Position numbers and translations under genes: made by a program. The notes beneath the pieces are model-generated. The model saw only the letters and a program-made list of their open reading frames with translations, did no database searches and was not told where the DNA came from. From Entamoeba invadens IP1 (lineage: Eukaryota > Evosea > Mastigamoebida > Endamoebidae): 13,867 bases of DNA. Location: contig NW_004191740.1 of the NCBI RefSeq assembly GCF_000330505.1, positions 1 to 13,867 on the forward strand, given 5' to 3'. Positions 8,472 to 13,867 of the stretch are shown piece by piece (position 1 is the stretch's first letter; every line of letters starts with the position of its first letter).

Positions 8472-8771
8472 CAATGATGTTCTCGTTTAAACACGTTTGG
8501 ATTGCATTAAAACTTAATAATTTAACATATTTATTTGAAGTTTTTTAAGTCTAAACAGTTAATACAAAAGTTTTATTTGTTATGTAAATTGTGTTAATAT
8601 GTTTGTCTTTGTCTTTTGATATATTATAAAATTTATTATTCATTTAAGATAAAAATATCTGACAATTGTTTTCAAGACATAGGCAAAGTGTTTATTTTGG
8701 TTATTAAAAAATTAAAATTAAAATAATATTTTTGTGACAAAAAACAAACTAAGGTATTTATTTGTTAATTA

Positions 8772-8844
8772 TACAATTCCTCATTTTTTCCCTTATTTCG
8801 AATAACATTGGTACCCGGTATTCCCTTATATCGAATAATGACTG
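8772..8844 (-). repeat. Right terminal and subterminal repeats of the Tigger element
   Basis: The perfect copy of the terminal repeat (8825-8844) is extended here by GGGA. A second, diverged copy, CCCTTATTTCGAATAA, lies about 30 bp further in, mirroring the double-site layout at the left end. A GGTACC palindrome separates the two copies. Confidence 0.8.
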
Positions 8845-8846
8845 TA

Positions 8847-9561
8847 ATCATAATTACACATTTAAATCAGATCGTTTTATTTTAATTAAAATAGTAAGGC
8901 TGAATTCTAGTTTTTCAAAATAAACATTGAGGCAAAATAATATTATGGTAAAATAAATCCACAGATAAAAAATACACAAAAATAAAACCTGTTAGATATT
9001 TATTAAAATATTTGTTTTTTGACAGTTAAGGGATATGATATATTTAAATCAAACTAACTAAAAATTAAAGTTTTTTATACTATTTTTCTGATTCACTGAA
9101 CTTATATTTTTCTCGTAATTCGCCGAACATTAAGATTTGTGATAATTTGGCAAACTGTCATTATATATATATACATTTAATTATTGACGTTATTTGATAA
9201 CCATTTAGAATAATTTACGATTATAAATTTATTTTTCATCAATTCACACATTTCCAAAATAATTATAGCCGAAAGTGTTATTATAACATACAAAATTTGT
9301 ATAAGATAATCAACATATTGGTTATAAAAAACTGACGCAAGTTATTAGAATAAAGATTTTAAGAACCTCTGATCAATTACATCATTAATTACCAATTCTT
9401 TTATTATTTGTATATATTTTTTTAATATAAAAATATATTAAAAATTTTTATATTTTTTAAATTATTAATTTAAAATGGTGTTTTTTGAATTTAAAACGTT
9501 TAAATACATTAAAAAGCTTTTATATTAATTGAAATGTGTGAATTGTAAAAAAAAGACTTGT
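8847..9561. other. Gene-free stretch between the Tigger element and the Hsp70 gene
   Basis: About 715 bases of AT-rich DNA with a short TATATATATATA run near 9162. It includes the 3' flank of the Hsp70 gene, which has a T-rich/A-rich tract just after the stop codon. I see no gene, RNA gene or transposon end. Confidence 0.5.
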
Positions 9562-11166
9562 TTAAAATCCTAAATATTTTTTCAGATTTCGTCTGTACTT
9601 TTCAATTTCTTCTGTTTCCTGTTGTTGATTTCTTGTCAAATCGACAACAATTTGTCCCGGGTCTTGATTTCCATCTTTGTCCAATACAACCAATTTGATT
9701 TTCCCTATTATTTCAACTTCAAACTTAAATGTGATTTTATCCCAAAAATTGAACCTCAGAGTAGTTTCGAATATTCCAATCAAACTTCTGTCTTCTGTAA
9801 GTATGACTGAAACAGTTGGTGTGATTGTTGGGACACTGAAAGTAACATTTTCAACTGGAAGGGGTGTTCCTTTATTAATCAATGTAATTAATACATTTCC
9901 TGTTTTATGTTTGTGAATATCAACTATTGTCATCAATGTATTCACATCTCTTGCTGTTATTTGTGTGATATGATTTTTGACTGTTTGTGAAGCAACGTCT
10001 CGTGCATACAAACAAGCGCCTTTAGCGATAACCAAATTACTGTCTTCACGCTCCAACAATGGTCGATCGGGAAAAACTTTTCTTAACATTTTTTTCACTT
10101 CAGGTATTTGAGAACTTCCACCAATTAAAACGACACTTTTTATTGTAGAAGATCGTATATTACCCTTTTTAAGTGTTTCTTTTATTGTTTCCTCGCACCT
10201 CCGAAAAATTGACAAACAACACTTTCCCAAAATATCACGAGTAATTGTTAATTCAAATTCACTGCCAAATTTGGTGAATTTCAGAGTAACATTTTCTTTG
10301 ACAGACAACTCGATCTTTGCATTTTCAATCAAATTCTTGAGTGATTGCCTTCGTAATACTTTCTTTTTTTGTATTGTTGTGCTATCACCATTTTGCACTT
10401 CAAATAAGTTGTTTACCTCATTTTCATCATATTCCTTCCACTCATTCATGACATAATCCAGAAGTGCAATATCGATGTCAATACCACCAAGGTTTTTATC
10501 GCCATGAATACCACAGAATTTAATATGACTGCCAGTTTTCTCGCCAACAGCAGTGTCTAAAGTTCCTCCTCCAAAGTCAAAGAAAAAGACCATTCCGTTT
10601 GGTAAATTGTTTTTGAGTGAATAATTATAAGCAGCTGCTGTGGGTTCTGATATTAATCCAATGACATCAAGGTCCGCTATTTTTGCTGCTTCTTCGGTTA
10701 AGTCCCTTTGTTTTTGATCGAAGAAGACGGGGTGTGTCACAACAACTTTGATTGACTGTCTTTGAGGGTCGAAATTCACACTTTCAATAATTTGCTTTTT
10801 GACGTGACTTAATATGATTGCAGAAATTTCAACGGGGCGGACTGGTGTTGGGCGACCTTGGAAAGTCGTGTTAAAATAACAAAACCCGTCAGTGTCTTCT
10901 AAAATGTCTGCGTAATTTGATTTGATGTTAACAATTGAATCATCACCAAAAGGAACACCCAAAATACGTTTAACTTCTGAAATGTTTGTAATTGATTCGG
11001 TCGCTACTTTAACTGGATAACTATTGAAATCAACAGTTGAACGAATGGATTGATCTTCGGACGAAAAGGTCAAAGTTTCGACACATTGAGACACATTGGA
11101 ATTATAAGCGGCTTTGGTATATGTTGTGCCAAGATCAATACCAACATATATACTTTCTTTTTCCAT
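9562..11166 (-). CDS. Divergent Hsp70-family protein without a lid domain
   Basis: An intact 534-residue frame with no intron. The ATPase domain (about residues 5-390) keeps the key motifs. These are GIDLGTTYTKAA (8-20), the catalytic Lys in VKRILG (66), THPVFFDQKQR (144-154), SEPTAAAYNYS (173-183), DFGGGTLD (197-204), GDKNLGGIDID (222-232) and VVLIGGSSQIPEV (345-357). ATP binding and hydrolysis are therefore likely retained. The linker, normally VLLLDV, reads ITARDV, and the beta-rich substrate-binding part (about 402-510) is weakly conserved. The protein ends about 25 charged residues later, with no helical lid and no EEVD or ER/mitochondrial signal. Typical cytosolic Hsp70s are about 640-660 residues. 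It is probably a cytosolic, specialised paralogue of an Entamoeba-expanded Hsp70 family; loss of chaperone cycling is possible. Confidence 0.93.
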   Translation of the reverse strand: MEKESIYVGIDLGTTYTKAAYNSNVSQCVETLTFSSEDQSIRSTVDFNSYPVKVATESITNISEVKRILGVPFGDDSIVNIKSNYADILEDTDGFCYFNTTFQGRPTPVRPVEISAIILSHVKKQIIESVNFDPQRQSIKVVVTHPVFFDQKQRDLTEEAAKIADLDVIGLISEPTAAAYNYSLKNNLPNGMVFFFDFGGGTLDTAVGEKTGSHIKFCGIHGDKNLGGIDIDIALLDYVMNEWKEYDENEVNNLFEVQNGDSTTIQKKKVLRRQSLKNLIENAKIELSVKENVTLKFTKFGSEFELTITRDILGKCCLSIFRRCEETIKETLKKGNIRSSTIKSVVLIGGSSQIPEVKKMLRKVFPDRPLLEREDSNLVIAKGACLYARDVASQTVKNHITQITARDVNTLMTIVDIHKHKTGNVLITLINKGTPLPVENVTFSVPTITPTVSVILTEDRSLIGIFETTLRFNFWDKITFKFEVEIIGKIKLVVLDKDGNQDPGQIVVDLTRNQQQETEEIEKYRRNLKKYLGF

Positions 11167-11989
11167 TTTGATTTTTTTGATTATTTTTGTTTTTATAATA
11201 AAAATTGGAATGATTATTAGTTCAATAGTATAATTAAATTATAAAAGTGTGGTATATTTAATGAAGTTTTTATTTAAAATGATTTTTATTTTCTTTTAAA
11301 ATATAATTTAAATTTAAATAATTATTTTTAAATAAAAATATTTTTTATAATTTAGACTGATTTTTAAAAGTTTGAATTTGTGTTTCGTTTATGTATACAA
11401 AAATAATTGAAAGTAATTTTTAAAATACAGTCTGGACTTTAATTTTTTTAAATATTGTTTAAGTAAATTATAGACATAAAATTTTTACTTTAAGAAATTA
11501 ACAAATCAGTAAGTACAAACTTTTCATCCACAGTTTTGATTTACTAAAGTTACCATATTTGTGTATTTCAATTACTGTACTAAAATAAAAACGAATTTAT
11601 GAAACCCAAAAATCACCACGGAAAGCATTTCGAGCACAACTTTTGTACTCCAAATTGATTTTGTTGTGGAATATTAGAGACTAAATCTAATTTGATTTAG
11701 TCGATGTGACAATGCAGTTATATAATCAATATTATTTACATCATCACAATTTATGTGTGCAACATTTTCTGTTTTTTTTTGACATCACAAAACACTTTTT
11801 GTACATTTATAAAACGAAATGTTCTGTCTTATTTCTAACAGTCATTACATAATTATTGCATTTTTGGAAATTGCTCATTTATACATTATAACTATTTAGT
11901 AATGTATATTATCAATGTGCTAAAATTATTAAAAAGTTGAATTAATCAAAGTTAATAATGTGTTTTTATTTTTTAATGTTATTAAAACA
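11167..11989. other. Gene-free upstream region of the Hsp70 gene
   Basis: About 820 bases, AT-rich, containing the Hsp70 promoter. A run of A-rich sequence with AAAAAAATCAAA lies directly before the ATG, a poor match to the Entamoeba initiator. No obvious nGAAnnTTCn heat-shock element array is visible. I see no gene or RNA gene. Confidence 0.45.
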
Positions 11990-11991
11990 TA

Positions 11992-12140
11992 CAGTAATAC
12001 TTCCCAAGATTGGGAAAATGTAGTAATTTTGTACTCTCAAGAGCGGGCATTTTCGCCAATCAAACCTTAATTACCGCTCTACAGATAACTCTATTTATGG
12101 TTTTAATCGAAAATCAGCCCGCTCATGGGAGGTATTACTG
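11992..12140. mobile_element. 149-bp pogo-type MITE
   Basis: A short non-autonomous transposon flanked by TA on both sides (11990-11991 and 12141-12142). Its ends are a 14-bp inverted repeat with one mismatch: CAGTAATACTTCCC at the left and CAGTAATACCTCCC read from the right. Subterminal GAGCGGG blocks repeat in inverted orientation (12041-12047 and 12118-12124), with a third AGAGCGG-type copy near 12074. A perfect 7-bp hairpin, TTCCCAA-GA-TTGGGAA, lies at 12001-12016. There is no coding capacity. The ends differ from those of the 6649-8844 element, so another autonomous relative must mobilise it. Confidence 0.85.
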
Positions 12141-12142
12141 TA

Positions 12143-12543
12143 TCGGGCACACATAGAGTATTCTATCTGTTTTCAATAAAACACCTTTTTCGACCAAATA
12201 ATAAATGAACCAAATGTAAGTCTGTTTGAAAATGTTGTCCATTTGACAAAATTTTACAAAAATAAGTTTTAAAAATTGGGAATTGGTAAAAATGTTGAAA
12301 TCAGGGTAAAAATTATGAAACGGTGTTTTAGAGTGTTTCAAATCGTTTCGCGAAATATTAAGTTTTGATGGTTTAAAATGCTTATACAACGTTGGAAAGC
12401 GGACAACGTTTTCAGACTGACTTTATATATAAATACAAAGAATGTAAGTTTTGTTTTTTGAATAAAATAAAAAATAATTATTTATATAAAATATAGTTGA
12501 TGGTTAATATTCTTTAGAAAATAATTCAATCTTAAAATGTTAT
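12143..12543. other. Gene-free stretch before the ARF-like pseudogene
   Basis: About 400 bases with no recognisable gene. A minus-strand frame at 12135-12389 looks random and overlaps the MITE end. An AATTCAA near 12523-12529 could be the old initiator of the ARF-like gene, about 15 bases before its ATG. Confidence 0.4.
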
Positions 12544-13084
12544 ATGGGCATATATTTATACTCACCATCGCCTGCTGTTCATCTTTTTATTACTGGTCTT
12601 GATGCAGCAAGTAAGACGACAATTATCTACAAATATTGTCAGATATAAAAACCTACAATTTGAAGTTAATAATCAATATAATTCATTTATAAGTTTTGAA
12701 CATATCAATTTTAAAAATTACGAAACCATCACTTAAGATTTTGGTGGTAACATGCGACCAGAGCCTTTTATTACCAAAAATGTTGTTGGATGTAATGTTT
12801 TGATGTATGTTATAGATATTTCTGATGTCTATCGTCCACAAGAAGCCAAAGACGAAATGTTCAGATTTCTTCAAGACTCTGAAACTCGTGGTATCCCACT
12901 GATCATAATTTTCTCAAAAGTTGATTTGCCTTACAACATGACTGAAACTGAATTAATAAAATTTTTCGAGCTTGACAAAATAAAAGAACGAAAGTGGACT
13001 TTTATAATGATGAGTGCTTACACAGAAATGGGCTTGTTAGAGGGGTTTAAATGGGTCGAATCAAAGGCTAAATTAATTTTTTAA
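12544..13084 (+). pseudogene. ARF-family small GTPase pseudogene
   Basis: The ATG at 12544 opens MGIYLYSPSP, keeping the Gly-2 myristoylation position of ARFs. It then reads FITGLDAASKTTIIYK, an ARF P-loop whose invariant Gly before Lys is Ser. This frame stops at 12646-12648. One frame over, FEHINFKNYETIT-stop-DFGG follows, the ARF switch-2 region with a TAA at 12734-12736 and Asn in place of the catalytic Gln. The frame then stays open to 13084. It shows RPEPFITKN, VIDISDVYRPQEAK, SKVDL (normally NKQDL), a SAYTEMGLLEGFKW end and a short Lys-rich tail. The total length fits the 180-residue family. The tail alone (110 codons from an ATG at 12752) could still be translated but lacks the P-loop. 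Confidence 0.85.
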
Positions 13085-13867
13085 TACGAAATGGGTTCAA
13101 TTATTTATGTTGTAATAATATTATTTTTTTATTTGAAAACGTTCATTATAATCATTAACTATTTTTAGTTTAGCTTATTCAAAAAATCAGGTGTTAAAAA
13201 TAATTTAAAATTTTGACATTAGTAATGGTGTTTGTGCTAATAAAACTAACAAAATAACTTAAACCAACTTTATTATTAGAACACTTTTGAAATTTTTGTT
13301 CTTTGTATATGTTTAAATAAAACAACTGTTGCACTTTTATTTGATAAACTTTTTTTAATATCATTTCAAAAAGAAAGAGCAAACACTTTTTATGTTAAAC
13401 ACATTTAAATGTTCAACAAATTCGAAGACAACAGATTAGTTATATTTAGTTGTTTTACGCTTGTATAATGATTACTTGTGTCATAGTTGACAAGCGAATA
13501 TAATCTTAAAATATGAAGCTATTGTTTTTTATTACAAAAAAAAGTCTAAACACAAAAAAATAATATTTCTTTTTATAGTTCATTTATTGAGTTTGTTTTA
13601 CATTGTTTTTAAAGTAAATCAATCAAATATTTTTTTATAAGTCGTCTTAAACAAGAATCGAATAATTATCATTGTTGAGTTATATAAGAGTTTATAAAAG
13701 TTTTCAAAAACAGAAAATTATTATTTATTCAACAACATGGTTTGTAATTTAATATTGTTTGATTGAAAAACTAATGAATAATGAAAAAGAGAAGAAATGA
13801 TCATGAAAGTGGTGTAGGATGTATTTGACATATTTTGATGATTATTTTATTATTATATCATTAATAA
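13085..13867. other. Gene-free right end of the window
   Basis: About 780 bases of AT-rich DNA without a recognisable gene. The only item of note is ATG immediately followed by GTTTGT at 13738-13746, preceded by TTATTCAACAAC. This could be a start codon next to an Entamoeba 5' splice site, but no supporting second exon could be found before the window ends. Confidence 0.4.

Larger units (their letters stand above)
6649..8844 (-). mobile_element. Tigger/pogo-like DNA transposon, decayed
   Basis: A 2.2-kb element bounded by a perfect 20-bp inverted repeat CAGTCATTATTCGATATAAG at 6649-6668 and 8825-8844. A TA follows the right end (8845-8846). The left flank is TT, so the expected TA duplication has a one-base change. 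Between the ends lies a degenerate transposase of the DDE_1 Tigger/pogo/jerky type on the minus strand. About 300 bp of AT-rich DNA separates the transposase start from the right end. The family is established by the N-terminal helix-turn-helix, CENP-B/Tc5-like domain and DDD core in order. Confidence 0.9.

Noticed and set aside
9622..10456. Plus-strand frames under the Hsp70 gene
   Set aside because: Antisense shadows of a well-supported gene on the other strand.
11505..11574. Second small MITE between CAGTAAGTAC and AATTACTGTA
   Set aside because: The apparent ends match for only a few bases and there is no convincing TA duplication or subterminal symmetry.
12135..12389. Minus-strand 84-residue frame
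   Set aside because: Overlaps the MITE end, composition is random-looking, and no domain or conserved block is visible.
12646..12735. Intron that would rescue the ARF-like gene
   Set aside because: No GTTTGT donor is present, and candidate GT...AG pairs (for example from the GTTAAT near 12664) leave the TGA just before them and the TAA at 12734-12736 in place, so decay is the simpler reading.
12683..12874. Minus-strand 63-residue frame
   Set aside because: Antisense to the ARF-like sequence.
13194..13382. Minus-strand 62-residue frame near the right end
   Set aside because: Low-complexity AT-rich translation without motif, start context or neighbours.
1..13867. tRNA genes or CRISPR arrays
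   Set aside because: No B-box-like GGTTCGAnnCC with a partner A box and no regularly spaced repeats were seen; CRISPR would also not be expected in a eukaryote.

Overview
The window looks like nuclear DNA of an Entamoeba species, most likely E. invadens or a close relative. It is extremely AT-rich and has compact genes. One spliceosomal intron carries the GTTTGT...TAG ends typical of Entamoeba. The mix of Mutator-like and Tc1/mariner/pogo-type DNA transposons also fits that genus. The species call is inference; the transposon, Hsp70 and ARF family calls rest on motifs read in the translations.

Positions 1-3498 hold a nested structure. A complete Mutator-like element (MULE, about 102-3318) with roughly 230-bp terminal inverted repeats has inserted into the FLYWCH-type zinc-finger region of a second, related gene on the minus strand. 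Remnants of that gene lie at 1-101 and 3319-3498, and a 9-bp target duplication flanks the element. The MULE transposase (minus strand, 2799 to 769) has a FLYWCH finger, a D-D-E core and a charged tail. A 276-nt intron interrupts the core just after the first catalytic Asp, and two single-base frameshifts break the reading frame.

Positions 3499-6646 are mostly AT-rich non-coding DNA. They contain one doubtful small ORF, a TTCTGAGGATG-type motif repeated in both orientations, two islands of higher GC, a weak box C/D snoRNA-like candidate and faint coding remnants near 6058-6487.

Positions 6649-8844 are a Tigger/pogo-like element with 20-bp perfect terminal repeats and duplicated subterminal motifs. 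Its transposase (minus strand) is recognisable from the N-terminal helix-turn-helix to the C-terminal coiled coil but is broken by several stops and frameshifts.

Positions 9562-11166 (minus) are the only clearly intact conserved gene. It encodes a divergent 534-residue Hsp70 whose ATPase domain is well conserved. Its substrate-binding half is poorly conserved and it has no helical lid or EEVD tail.

Positions 11992-12140 are a 149-bp pogo-type MITE between TA duplications. Positions 12544-13084 (plus) are a decayed ARF-family GTPase with changed nucleotide-binding motifs, a frameshift and stops. The rest is AT-rich DNA with no recognisable gene.

The genes do not form an operon or pathway. 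This is a transposon-rich, gene-poor stretch around one Hsp70 gene. I found no convincing undescribed multi-gene system. The best leads are the intron inside the MULE catalytic core, the MULE-into-MULE-like-gene nesting and the lidless Hsp70.
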